From positions 4,887,001 through 4,951,000 of the forward strand of contig NZ_AP021903.1 in NCBI RefSeq assembly GCF_018326005.1: DNA of 64,000 nucleotides, given 5' to 3'. The position numbers and the translations under genes were made by a program. Below are positions 17,500 through 25,193 of this stretch, piece by piece. The notes beneath the pieces are model-generated. The model saw only the letters and a program-made list of their open reading frames with translations, did no database searches and was not told where the DNA came from. How positions within the stretch are numbered: position 1 is the stretch's first letter; each line of letters begins with the position of its first letter. Source of the DNA: Pseudomonas sp. Seg1 (lineage in GTDB: Bacteria; Pseudomonadota; Gammaproteobacteria; Pseudomonadales; Pseudomonadaceae).

Positions 17500-18804
17500 A
17501 TGTTTATGAAGATTTCCGTTGAAGGATATAAGTCTATTGCAGACGAACGATCGATAATCGTTGGGGGGCTAACTATATTATCCGGAGCAAATAGTTCCGG
17601 AAAATCAAGCTTCATGCAGCCTCTACTACTAATAAAGCAGTCATTAGAAAACGATTTTGACGCGGGCTCATTATTACTTGACGGCCCTAACGTACGACTC
17701 ACCGACTCAAGTGAGATCGTATCTAAAGTCCCCGAAACAAAACCAGCTCATTTCTCCGTATCAGTCCGTACAGACAAAGGTTACACTAGGGCAGTGTATA
17801 AATTCACTCCTAAGCGGGGAATCACCATAGACAGTGTCTATGACGAAAGCGAGCACTTTAAAGATGGCCTTCACCTATATCTAGGTTTGAAGTCCTCAGA
17901 AATTAAGAAAATCCTAGACAATAAACAATTCGAACACTTCAAAACATTATTCCAATCTATTCCTGGATTAATTTGGAAGGTTGTGCGAGATCGTTGTTTC
18001 CTCGAGATACAAATGCAGATCTCGAAAAAAACAACTCCATTTGGAGCAGGTATTGCACCTGCACAAAGGCTCATAAACATAGCCACAAATCTTATTCACG
18101 TACCCGGTTTGCGAGGAAACCCTGAAAGATCATATAGGGTTGCCTCATCAGAGTCTTTATACCCAGGCTCATTTGAAAGATATGTCGCCAGCATTATTTA
18201 TAAGTGGAAAACAACGCCACGCTTAAAGCCAAAATTCTTTAAGCTAATCGAATGGCTAAATCAGCTTGGATTGGCCTCAGCAATTGAAGTTTCATCCATC
18301 AACGAAACGAGACTCGAAGTAAAAATATCGAGACATAGAGGTTGTGGTGGTAACTCAGCTGACTACGTGAATATCGCCGACGTAGGTTTCGGTGTTTCGC
18401 AAACCTTGCCTGTTCTCGTAGCATTACTCGCAGCGAAAAAGGGGCAAGTCGTTTACATTGAGCAGCCGGAACTACACCTACACCCGAGAGCACAGTACGA
18501 ATTATCTAAAATAATCGCTTCAGCAGTTTCGAATGATAGCATCGACGTTGTTATTGAAACGCACAGCTCAATCTTAATACGAGGAGTTCAGATTCTTGTT
18601 GCCAAAGGCGAAATGGATGGCGATTCAGTCAATCTCAACTGGTTTGTTCAAAATCCGACAACAGGACAAACAGAAATAACACAGGCCACTCTAGATAAAT
18701 ATGGTGCATTTGGTGACTGGCCCGAAGACTTCGACAGCATCGCACTAGATGTAGAGCAAGAATATCTCGATGCAGTCGAAGAGGCAGCTAACAATGAAAA
18801 TTAA
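17500..18804 (+). CDS. AAA ATPase (DUF3696/COG4938-like), partner of a PIN-like protein
   Basis: 434 residues, ABC/SMC-type ATPase. Walker A is GANSSGKSS at about residues 28-36, directly after MKISVEGYKSIADE. The signature-like segment is DVGFGVSQTLPVLVALL (~305). Walker B is VVYIEQPELHLHP (~330) and the switch histidine is in IETHSSILI (~355). The C-terminal GAFGDWPEDFDS resembles DUF3696 ATPases. There is no TOPRIM domain, unlike OLD or Gabija GajA. Its stop overlaps the start of the PIN-like gene by 11 bp, so the two should act together, the ATPase probably sensing or gating the nuclease. AT-rich, acquired DNA. A role in phage defence is inference. Confidence 0.85.
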   Translation: MFMKISVEGYKSIADERSIIVGGLTILSGANSSGKSSFMQPLLLIKQSLENDFDAGSLLLDGPNVRLTDSSEIVSKVPETKPAHFSVSVRTDKGYTRAVYKFTPKRGITIDSVYDESEHFKDGLHLYLGLKSSEIKKILDNKQFEHFKTLFQSIPGLIWKVVRDRCFLEIQMQISKKTTPFGAGIAPAQRLINIATNLIHVPGLRGNPERSYRVASSESLYPGSFERYVASIIYKWKTTPRLKPKFFKLIEWLNQLGLASAIEVSSINETRLEVKISRHRGCGGNSADYVNIADVGFGVSQTLPVLVALLAAKKGQVVYIEQPELHLHPRAQYELSKIIASAVSNDSIDVVIETHSSILIRGVQILVAKGEMDGDSVNLNWFVQNPTTGQTEITQATLDKYGAFGDWPEDFDSIALDVEQEYLDAVEEAANNEN

Positions 18805-19303
18805 ATGTGAGCGGTTTGTCTTAGACGCAGATGTTGCAAGATGTGCCGGACTAAGCGAGGTCCCGAGTTCGAAAGGGGCAAGAAATGTCATGCAGGCTAT
18901 GATCAAGTCGGAAACAATTGCAATATTCTGCCCCACTTTATCTGAAGAGTGGAAAAAACACCGTTCAAAATTTTCGGCAAGCTGGCTTTCATCAATGACA
19001 GCTAAAAAGAAGATATTACGAGTAAAACCTACTGAATCAGTCGCGAATGAAATACGCGTTGCGGCAATATCTGAAGAAAACAAGCGGATCGCAGAAAAAG
19101 ACGCCCATATTGTTGACGCTGCTGTAGATCAGAACGCGATAATTGCGTCAAATGACAATGCCGCGCGCGCAGTTTTTCAGCAGATATTGAATGGTTCTGC
19201 AACGATGGAAGCGCTCGTATGGGTATCACCTACGGCTTCCAGCGAAGAAATAGTTTCTTTAATCGAAAGGCCTGGATTCATCCCCGAAGCATGGAAAGTA
19301 TGA
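18794..19303 (+). CDS. PIN-like nuclease domain protein coupled to the AAA ATPase
   Basis: 169 residues from the ATG at 18794, overlapping the ATPase gene by 11 bp. It has the acidic pattern of PIN ribonucleases: D11/D13 in FVLDADVA, E51 in TLSEEWKKH, D103/D108 in EKDAHIVDAA, and D121 in IIASNDNAAR at the end of a predicted beta strand. The last ~40 residues form an extra C-terminal segment. PIN domains cut RNA (less often DNA) using metal ions. With its ATPase partner it resembles two-gene ATPase-effector defence systems, but I cannot match it to a named one. The PIN call rests on motifs alone. Confidence 0.7.
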   Translation: MKIKCERFVLDADVARCAGLSEVPSSKGARNVMQAMIKSETIAIFCPTLSEEWKKHRSKFSASWLSSMTAKKKILRVKPTESVANEIRVAAISEENKRIAEKDAHIVDAAVDQNAIIASNDNAARAVFQQILNGSATMEALVWVSPTASSEEIVSLIERPGFIPEAWKV

Positions 19304-19705
19304 GCGTGACCAACTCGACTCTTCGTCCCTTCGAGGGCTACAACGACAGATCTCAGAGTCATGAATCTGATGTCGCACGAAGATAGCAGGCACCGATCGC
19401 GTCGTTACCCTGGGCTCGCGCCGCAGCGACAATGCGCACCAGTGTCCGATTGCAGTCAGACCGGAAACTTTCTCCGTCATGATCGGTTGGCCGCCAATGA
19501 ACATTACGAAAATCTAGTCAGTAACCAACTACGCCCCATTCGAATGCTATCAACATAAAGCTAGGGTGCCAGGTTACCGTCACTTTGGGGGTGGATCTAA
19601 ATAAATAGCAGTAGCAGCGTGGCAGCTATTGAATTCAATGAGACTCATGCGATCGGTCTAAAGACTCAGGTAAAATCACCCTATCACCTACGCAAAAAGG
19701 ATTTT
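19304..19705. other. Intergenic stretch inside the island
   Basis: About 400 bp without a supported gene. The first ~200 bp is GC-richer than either flank, which suggests a patch of other origin. A minus-strand open frame of 81 codons (19259-19504) matches nothing I know and overlaps the PIN-like gene. The end holds the ribosome-binding AAAAGG used by the channel gene. Confidence 0.4.
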
Positions 19706-20668
19706 ATGAAAGAGCAAATTGCCGGCTTCTTTGTTCGACCAATTTATATTGGGATTTTTTTTCTGACTCTCATGCCAGTATTTGCCGCAATATATTATTG
19801 CATTGGCGACAAAGAGTTTTATAACTCTCCATCCGACTTCTGGAGCTTTCTGTACTTCAGCATTGTAACGATAACCACTTTAGGATTTGGAGATATTTAT
19901 CCTTTAACGACTCTTACCAAGCTTCTAGTAGCATTCGAAGTTATAATGGGCGCGCTCTGCGCCGGTCTATTCCTTAATGCATGCTCCTATACAATTTCAG
20001 AGCGCTCTGCTAAAGCCGAGCGCACAAAACAAGATTACGAATCGAATCTTAAGCACTTCAAGAATAGCCAAGCCTTAATGCTGAACCAAGATTCGATCGT
20101 GAGCTACCACCTTAAGCTGTACGTCTTAAGGGCTTGGACAGTCTGCTCTCCTCTATCAAGCAGAGATCGCTATTCTTTTGACGCTATGCTGGGCCTAAAT
20201 GGAGTCGAAAAACTACGGCTTTCATTCAGCGACATGAAGGACTTGCATAGACCGTCTTTACTTCAGAAGGATTCCTATCAAACCAGCGCCGTCGTAGCTT
20301 ATTTCAGAGAGCTCCACCTATTTATATCTGCAATCAAAGACATGCTAAACTTTGCACCTGCAAGGGAATGGCCAGCACTACAGTCAGCATGCTTAGAATT
20401 CATCTATTTTAGCAACAGCCTTGACTGCTCAGAATTGATAATTAAAAATGAAACAACAAATGCCGGTGATAAAATACTAGCAAGCATTGCCGCAGAAATA
20501 ATCTCAGAAAAAACCGAAGATCCAGAGCTTAAAAGCACAGGCAACATTGTAGACCCATACGTCAATCTTTATTATTTAATTAAGAAAAGTATTGAATTTT
20601 GTGCTTATTATCGAGAAGAAATTGAGAAAATTGCACTTGATGCAGGACCGACGAACACTCCAATCTGA
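19706..20668 (+). CDS. Two-TM potassium-channel-like protein with cytosolic domain
   Basis: 320 residues from the ATG at 19706, chosen for the AAAAGG five bases upstream; a GTG at 19619 would add 29 residues. TM1 is about 14-33, a pore helix and filter about 44-63, and TM2 about 70-95. The filter TLGFGD (58-63) is of the T-x-G-Y/F-G-D potassium-channel type. The remaining ~220 residues are soluble and cytosolic. I do not recognise them; they are not an RCK/TrkA or cyclic-nucleotide domain by eye. The gene is AT-rich like the ATPase pair. In this setting a membrane-depolarising effector is possible, but that is inference. Confidence 0.8.
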   Translation: MKEQIAGFFVRPIYIGIFFLTLMPVFAAIYYCIGDKEFYNSPSDFWSFLYFSIVTITTLGFGDIYPLTTLTKLLVAFEVIMGALCAGLFLNACSYTISERSAKAERTKQDYESNLKHFKNSQALMLNQDSIVSYHLKLYVLRAWTVCSPLSSRDRYSFDAMLGLNGVEKLRLSFSDMKDLHRPSLLQKDSYQTSAVVAYFRELHLFISAIKDMLNFAPAREWPALQSACLEFIYFSNSLDCSELIIKNETTNAGDKILASIAAEIISEKTEDPELKSTGNIVDPYVNLYYLIKKSIEFCAYYREEIEKIALDAGPTNTPI

Positions 20669-20753
20669 CAGCAGGCTGGAACAGGTCAAACGCATTTCCG
20701 GATATGGTGGGAATTTCGCCTGGAGTAAATGCAGGTGGGCAGGAAGAAAACGT

Positions 20754-21086
20754 ATGAAACTCAACGTCAGTGGTAAAAAGATATTCGGCAACGGGATAAG
20801 TTTTGACGGTGAGTACCCCGCCCTCCAAGCGGTGCTGATCAACGAGCGAGTGATGGTGATATTCGACTGGATGGCCTTTGAGAGGGATATCCCTGCTCGA
20901 AACCTCTTCTGCTATGACCGCTCCGGCAATCTTCTATGGCGCGCGCCAGCTATTGGAATGGGGGCCGTTGATGCCTATACCGACGTGACGAACGAGGAGC
21001 CGCTGTGGGTTGGGAACTTTGCTGGCTGCAGTTGCCGGATCGATGAAGCGTCTGGCCAGGTGCTAGAGACTCGCTTTACGAAATGA
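20754..21086 (+). CDS. Small protein of unknown function
   Basis: 110 residues from the ATG at 20754 (MKLNVSGKKIFGNGISFDGE), preceded by AGGAAGA at good spacing. No signal peptide or membrane segment. The composition suggests a compact beta-rich protein (VMVIFDWMAFERDIPARNLFCYDRSGNLLWRAP). Its size and look resemble small immunity-type proteins, but I cannot name the family. Base composition is GC-richer than the channel gene 85 bp upstream. It is followed by more than 600 bp without genes. Confidence 0.65.
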   Translation: MKLNVSGKKIFGNGISFDGEYPALQAVLINERVMVIFDWMAFERDIPARNLFCYDRSGNLLWRAPAIGMGAVDAYTDVTNEEPLWVGNFAGCSCRIDEASGQVLETRFTK

Positions 21087-21723
21087 CTGGCTCACATTTG
21101 AGTGATCCAGACCAAACTGAGATTCCCTCACTTTGCCCTGGCCGCGAACCACCGAGGATTTCTCCGTGGTTCGAAATTCCCACCGTTCAGGGGTATTTCC
21201 CCATTGAAGGGTCAGGCCTATTGAGGGAAGGTTTCCACCGACGGAGTAAACCTGTCCCTCGCAAGATCCGAAGTTGGTCATTGGTACGCGACATGTTTTC
21301 ATAATTCGCAAAACGTGTCACGACACCTGCCCTACCGGAATGGGATGGCAGGTCCAGCCCCCAATTGAGGTCGGGTCGTTCAACTTCCCCCTTTAGGGAG
21401 TGTTCCTCAAATTGAGGAAGTCCCACCACTCGCCAGTGCCCCCCCCCCCCCCCGCACCCGACCTCAGATTTAGGGTGAACGAATCGTTCGCCTGAGCTGC
21501 TGTATCACTTTGCCTAGTATCGAATTACTGCAACAAAAATCCCTCCTTCCGATCCGCCAAAACCAACTATTTCAGTCCCGCTCCATCCTGTTTCGTGTAG
21601 CACTTAAGGTGTGCCTGAGCTGATACGCGAAAATTCGTGTTTATTTGCGCATTCCGCTCGATAAGTGACACTCATAGTGCAACATTATTAGCAGAACACC
21701 TTAACTGATACGGACAGCACATC
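21087..21723. other. Gene-free stretch with hairpin and 15-base C run
   Basis: No supported gene over about 640 bp. A near-perfect hairpin GAACCACCGAG / CTCCGTGGTTC is at about 21147-21173. A run of about 15 C residues is at 21439-21453. Several segments look like decayed non-coding DNA, and the last ~200 bp leads into the broken recombinase. Confidence 0.6.
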
Positions 21724-22364
21724 ATGTTCATCCGCGCATACCTCCCAGCATCGACTGAAGAGCAGGATGCCGGCCTGCCCGGGCTTCACTCGAGCAATTC
21801 GCCACCGACCACAACAAGGTAATCGCCAGTGTGTACCTGGAGAACGCCAGCGGCGCGTCGGCAGATCGGCCTGAGTTGCTACGCCTGCTCAAAGATGCGC
21901 GCAAGGTTGACGTACTGCTGGTGGAGTCGATAGACCGCCTCTCGCGCCTTCCTGTGGATGATTGGCAGAAGCTCAAGGCTGTGGTCGATTCCAAGGGTTT
22001 GCGCATCGTCGCACTCGACCTGCCGACCAGCCACCTGGGAATGCGGGACACCAAGGGCGATGAGTTCACCGGCCGGATGCTGGGCGCGATTAACTCAATG
22101 CTAGTGGAGATGATGGCGGCGATTGCACGCAAGGATTACGAGCAGCGGCGCGAACGACAGGACCAGGGCATCGAAAAAGCAAAAGCCGCAGGTAAGTACC
22201 AAGGGCGACCAGTCGATCAGGATCTACACAAACGCGTTTCTGAACTGCTCTACGCCGGCCTGGGTATTCGCGCCACGGCTAGGCACGCTAACTGCTCAAC
22301 AACTACGGTGCTTAGGATAAAACAGTCAGTATTGACTCAGCCTGCCCTGATAGAACCCATCTGA
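21724..22364 (+). pseudogene. Serine recombinase (resolvase/invertase family), frameshifted
   Basis: The ATG at 21724 starts MFIRAYLPASTEEQDA, the resolvase N-terminus with its catalytic serine, but the frame stops soon after. The correct continuation (RASLEQFATDHNKVIASVYLENASG) is in another frame. The shift lies near 21775. Downstream, VLLVESIDRLSRLP, MLGAINSMLVEMMAAIARKDYEQRRERQ and a C-terminal helix-turn-helix (GIRATARHANCSTTTVLRI) are intact through 22364. A proline also replaces the usual Arg before the catalytic Ser. The gene is probably inactive unless the shift is a sequencing error. It is a remnant of the island's mobility genes. Confidence 0.8.
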
Positions 22365-23356
22365 GACAGAACGGCGTAAGAGAACACCAGCCTATCGTTT
22401 ACGCTACCTCTACTAGAGCTTTCTATCTTCTCGATCTTAGCAGCCATAAAAAATCCATTTGTATTTTTGAAGACGACTACTTCACCGATCATAGGGGTGC
22501 GTGTACGAGAGGAAAAATCACAGCTCTGTGGATTAACGACTTCTCGAGCTTCCTTCGCACCTCTCGCAATCGCCACGCCAGCAATGTTGTGAGGATCGCT
22601 GTAGACGTGAATCGAGGTGCTAGAAGCGCTGCTCCATTTAGTGAGGAAGTCTAGCTTCCCAAAGCCGCATAAAAATTCGCCATTGTTGTTGGAGTAGTCG
22701 AAATCTACGACCCCCTCCAGATCTGATGACGCAAAACCGGATAAACCTGCAACCAATTTTTCCAGGCCGTCGGTAGCCAATGGTGCCGAAGCCTGTGATT
22801 TGCTTTCTTCCATAGAACGAATAGCTGCGGCAGCGACTGTCGAGGGCGAAAGGCTTTGAAACGGACTCTGGCCGCGCACCGGACGCCGATTTATTCGCTG
22901 ATCATAGATATCAAGAATCAAATCAGCATAGCTCTGCTCAAATTCAGGATCATTCCGGAAATCGACATACACTTTAGAAGTGAGAAATATCGGCACGCTA
23001 TCCCCATCTATGACAGGTACACGGACGACTGGGATGATTTTCTCCAGTTTTACATTTCTCATGAGCTGTGCGGTGAGAATCATTGCTTCGTATCCAACCC
23101 CTCCCTTGCCTGAGTCGGCTTTGGAGACATAGGTAGGTGTGCAAACGGCAATCACTTTGTCCGCGGATGCCATGGAGTGCATGAAGCGCGGAAGATCCCC
23201 TCCGGATGGAAGATCCCATTGATCAAGAATGACGTGAATTCCATCGAACTCAAGCCGTCTAGCAAGGACCTCAACCCATTCCTTATGATCTCGGCTGTCG
23301 TGCGAATATGAGATGAAGACGCTAACTAACGGTGATCCTTCGGAAGCATTTGGCAT
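22337..23356 (-). CDS. SEFIR-domain protein (TIR-like), probable defence effector
   Basis: 339 residues from the ATG at 23356, preceded by AGAGG at good spacing. The N-terminal SEFIR domain (about 8-150) shows PLVSVFISYSHDSRDHKEWV, the strand-loop-helix start shared with TIR domains. It continues with FDGIHVILDQWDL and KVIAVCTPTYV. A middle linker (about 160-205) is polar. The C-terminal ~130 residues (GVVDFDYSNNNGEFLCGFG ... GVAIARGAKEAREV) form a second domain I do not recognise, possibly the sensor. Bacterial SEFIR proteins have been reported as NAD-depleting anti-phage effectors. Its 3' end overlaps that of the recombinase by 28 bp. Confidence 0.83.
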   Translation of the reverse strand: MPNASEGSPLVSVFISYSHDSRDHKEWVEVLARRLEFDGIHVILDQWDLPSGGDLPRFMHSMASADKVIAVCTPTYVSKADSGKGGVGYEAMILTAQLMRNVKLEKIIPVVRVPVIDGDSVPIFLTSKVYVDFRNDPEFEQSYADLILDIYDQRINRRPVRGQSPFQSLSPSTVAAAAIRSMEESKSQASAPLATDGLEKLVAGLSGFASSDLEGVVDFDYSNNNGEFLCGFGKLDFLTKWSSASSTSIHVYSDPHNIAGVAIARGAKEAREVVNPQSCDFSSRTRTPMIGEVVVFKNTNGFFMAAKIEKIESSSRGSVNDRLVFSYAVLSQMGSIRAG

Positions 23357-23460
23357 AAGCAACCTCTAAAGGTCAAAAGCGACTTTGATCACCAATTGCA
23401 CCCACCATGTAACCACAGAAGCTAAGAGATGGTGGGGAGAACGGCGGGAAGCCTCGAATT

Positions 23461-23510
23461 ATATGGTGTCCCAGGGCAGGTTCGAACTGCCAACCTTCCC
23501 CTTAGGAGGG
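23461..23510. repeat. Proximal attachment site (att) within tRNA-Arg(CCT)
   Basis: 50 bases identical to 16346-16395: the 3' 47 nt of the tRNA plus 3 nt beyond it. It marks the right edge of the island. The tRNA is restored intact by the repeat. Confidence 0.92.
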
Positions 23511-23540
23511 GGATGCTCTATCCAATTGAGCTACTGAGAC
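23464..23540 (-). tRNA. tRNA-Arg (anticodon CCT)
   Basis: 77 nt with encoded CCA. The acceptor stem GTCTCAG / CTGGGAC pairs fully with one G-T. The anticodon loop is CTCCTAA, reading AGG codons. The T arm has GTTCGAA. The 3' half serves as the integration site of the island to its left. Confidence 0.96.
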
Positions 23541-23833
23541 ACAGGGTTGTCGCGGCTGAACGCCACGCGACGGACGGCGTGCATGTTAACGGCAGGGCCC
23601 CGATTTGTCATGTCGTCCGTAGGGCTTTTTAAGTGTAGGCAGGCGCCCTGCAATCCTGCGGGAAGTTTTACCGTGCATTTTGCACTACCGCAAAACGCCA
23701 TCATTGCAGAGTGCAACCTCGTCAATCCGAAAAACTCTGCCAAATGCTTGTTTTTAAAGGACTTAACAGCGGTTAGACTGTTGGCACGACGGCTGCTTTG
23801 TCTGTTCATCGAGAACAATCGGAGCACCGCGCC
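23541..23833. promoter_or_regulatory. Upstream region with a possible RpoN-like site
   Basis: A 293-bp gap before two small genes. TGGCAC-GACGG-CTGC at 23782-23796 differs from the sigma-54 consensus by one base in the -12 element and lies 38 bp before the next ATG. No activator site is recognisable, so this is tentative. Confidence 0.3.
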
Positions 23834-24061
23834 ATGAACAGCACTCTCTTGCTTGCAAACGCAATCGCATTGACGGTTTTGGTCGGTCCTCACTTTGTTC
23901 CGGAGCGCGCCGAGCCGGTCGCCCAACGCATGCCGCATTACTTGCAGGTGCAGCGAGCGCCGCAGTTGGCGGTGTTGAACGCGCAGAGCTTCGCGCCTCA
24001 AGCGGTCAGCGAGCCGCAGCAGGCAATGTCAGCACACGTTTCCGAACGTCTGGTTTTTTGA
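23834..24061 (+). CDS. Small protein of unknown function
   Basis: 75 residues from the ATG at 23834 (MNSTLLLANAIALTVLVGP). The N-terminal ~20 residues are hydrophobic, either a signal peptide or a membrane anchor. The rest is Gln/Ala/Pro-rich and likely unstructured or periplasmic. Position and size correspond to the small hypothetical genes PA3369-PA3370 next to tRNA-Arg in PAO1, from memory. It lies 20 bp upstream of another small membrane-protein gene, so the two are probably one operon. Confidence 0.6.
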   Translation: MNSTLLLANAIALTVLVGPHFVPERAEPVAQRMPHYLQVQRAPQLAVLNAQSFAPQAVSEPQQAMSAHVSERLVF

Positions 24062-24081
24062 AATATTTTCAGGAGTACAGC

Positions 24082-24261
24082 ATGTCCAAATCAGCAGCAG
24101 GATTTCTGATCCTCGCCTTATTGAGTGGCGTTGTGCATTTTTCGCTGTTCGAGGAAACCGAAATCACCCTGCCCCTGGTTGGTTGTGGCGTGTTTGCGGT
24201 GTTGTTCGTGCTGGCGCTGGTCGCCGGGCGCAAGATCAAATTTGATCCGGTGTTGCGTTGA
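24082..24261 (+). CDS. PA3371-family small membrane protein
   Basis: 59 residues with two hydrophobic helices (about 5-22 and 32-50; SAAGFLILALLSGVVHFSLF and VGCGVFAVLFVLALVAG) and a basic C-terminus. It fits the small Pseudomonas family named after PA3371, of unknown function. Its 3' end overlaps the convergent phnN gene by 26 bp. Confidence 0.75.
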   Translation: MSKSAAGFLILALLSGVVHFSLFEETEITLPLVGCGVFAVLFVLALVAGRKIKFDPVLR

Positions 24262-24805
24262 TTTTTATCCATTTCAGCAGTTGATTGACGGCGTCTGCCA
24301 AGGCGCCCGAGTTATCGATCAGGTGGACGGGCTCATCACTTGATCGCCTGTCCTTGAACAGCGTATTGCGGGCCAGTCTCGCGTCGATTTGCTCCAGCGT
24401 CTCGCGGCCCCGTCTGAGCAGTCGCTCACGCAAGACCTCATCCTTCACCGTCAATAAAACCGGCAGCAGTGTCGGGTAGCGCTCAAGTGCCTGCCGTAGG
24501 TTGGCGCGAGAACCATTCACCAATACATGTCGCCCGGATTTCAACCACTCGTCCATTTGTGCGGGAATGCCATAGGCGAGGCCATTGGCCTGCCAGGCGA
24601 GGGAAAAATCGCCTGCCCGCTGGCACTGTTCGAACTCTTCTGGCGTCACGCCAATTGCGTCTTCGCCCACCGATTCCGCTGAGCGCGTGATCACTCGACG
24701 CATCACTTCGCAGTTCAACGCACGAAGTGGCTCACGGGCGGCCTCAATCAGGCTGTCCTTGCCTGAGCCGGACGGTCCCATCAGATAAATAAGCCTGCCA
24801 TCCAT
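24236..24805 (-). CDS. phnN: Ribose 1,5-bisphosphate phosphokinase PhnN
   Basis: 189 residues from the ATG at 24805 (MDGRLIYLMGPSGSGKDSL); an upstream start at 24826 is possible. It phosphorylates ribose 1,5-bisphosphate to PRPP, the last step linking phosphonate breakdown by C-P lyase to central metabolism. The P-loop GPSGSGKDS is at residues 10-18, and the fold is guanylate-kinase-like. In PAO1, phnN closes the phnC-N operon. No other phn gene is present here, so it is an orphan or a remnant. Confidence 0.9.
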   Translation of the reverse strand: MDGRLIYLMGPSGSGKDSLIEAAREPLRALNCEVMRRVITRSAESVGEDAIGVTPEEFEQCQRAGDFSLAWQANGLAYGIPAQMDEWLKSGRHVLVNGSRANLRQALERYPTLLPVLLTVKDEVLRERLLRRGRETLEQIDARLARNTLFKDRRSSDEPVHLIDNSGALADAVNQLLKWIKINATPDQI

Positions 24806-25193
24806 CTTGAAAACGCCCTCCGGCATGCTTCAGCGCTAGTAAATCGGCAAATTGCCACTATCCTGTACAGGTAAGGAACAAGGATCGAAAGCCGCATAGC
24901 ATGCACGCTCTGAGGTCTTCGGACATCAACTGATGTGCACTTGGAAGCGGTCAGTCATGCGGGTGAAGGCAAAGTTTTCAAACCAGTCCGCATTTCTGAT
25001 AATTGGTGCTGGCATTACGCCTTTACCCGGCTCAATATTTGTCACAGAATTGACGCCAATGATCTGGCAATTTTGAGGCATGATGCCGGCCTCTTAACAA
25101 TTCAGGTTGAACCATTTGGCGCGGATGCTTGTCCTACCACACATCCTGCGGCCAATTCCGAGAACCGCTCCCCTGAACTAACCGGTTAAATAT
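24806..25193. other. Intergenic region between phnN and amrZ
   Basis: 388 bp with no supported gene. In PAO1 the space between phnN and amrZ holds the phnC-M genes (recalled). Here nothing recognisable of them remains. The right end must carry the amrZ promoter; I could not identify a convincing AlgU or AmrZ site by eye. Confidence 0.45.

Larger units (their letters stand above)
16346..23510. mobile_element. Genomic island in tRNA-Arg(CCT) with defence-like cargo
   Basis: About 7.2 kb bounded by 50-bp direct repeats of the tRNA-Arg 3' end. The tRNA itself is kept intact at the right edge. Inside are a truncated tyrosine integrase at the left edge, an AAA ATPase plus PIN-like pair, a potassium-channel-like gene, a small unknown gene, a frameshifted serine recombinase and a SEFIR gene. 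Much of 17.4-20.7 kb is visibly AT-rich against GC-rich neighbours. Both recombinases look broken, so the island is probably no longer able to move by itself. Confidence 0.88.

Noticed and set aside
17500..19303. Identification as Gabija, PARIS or Septu
   Set aside because: The ATPase lacks a TOPRIM domain (Gabija GajA, OLD), the partner is not TOPRIM-like (PARIS AriB) and has no HNH motif (Septu PtuB).
19259..19504. 81-codon minus-strand open frame
   Set aside because: No similarity I recognise, overlaps the PIN-like gene end, and no clear ribosome-binding site.
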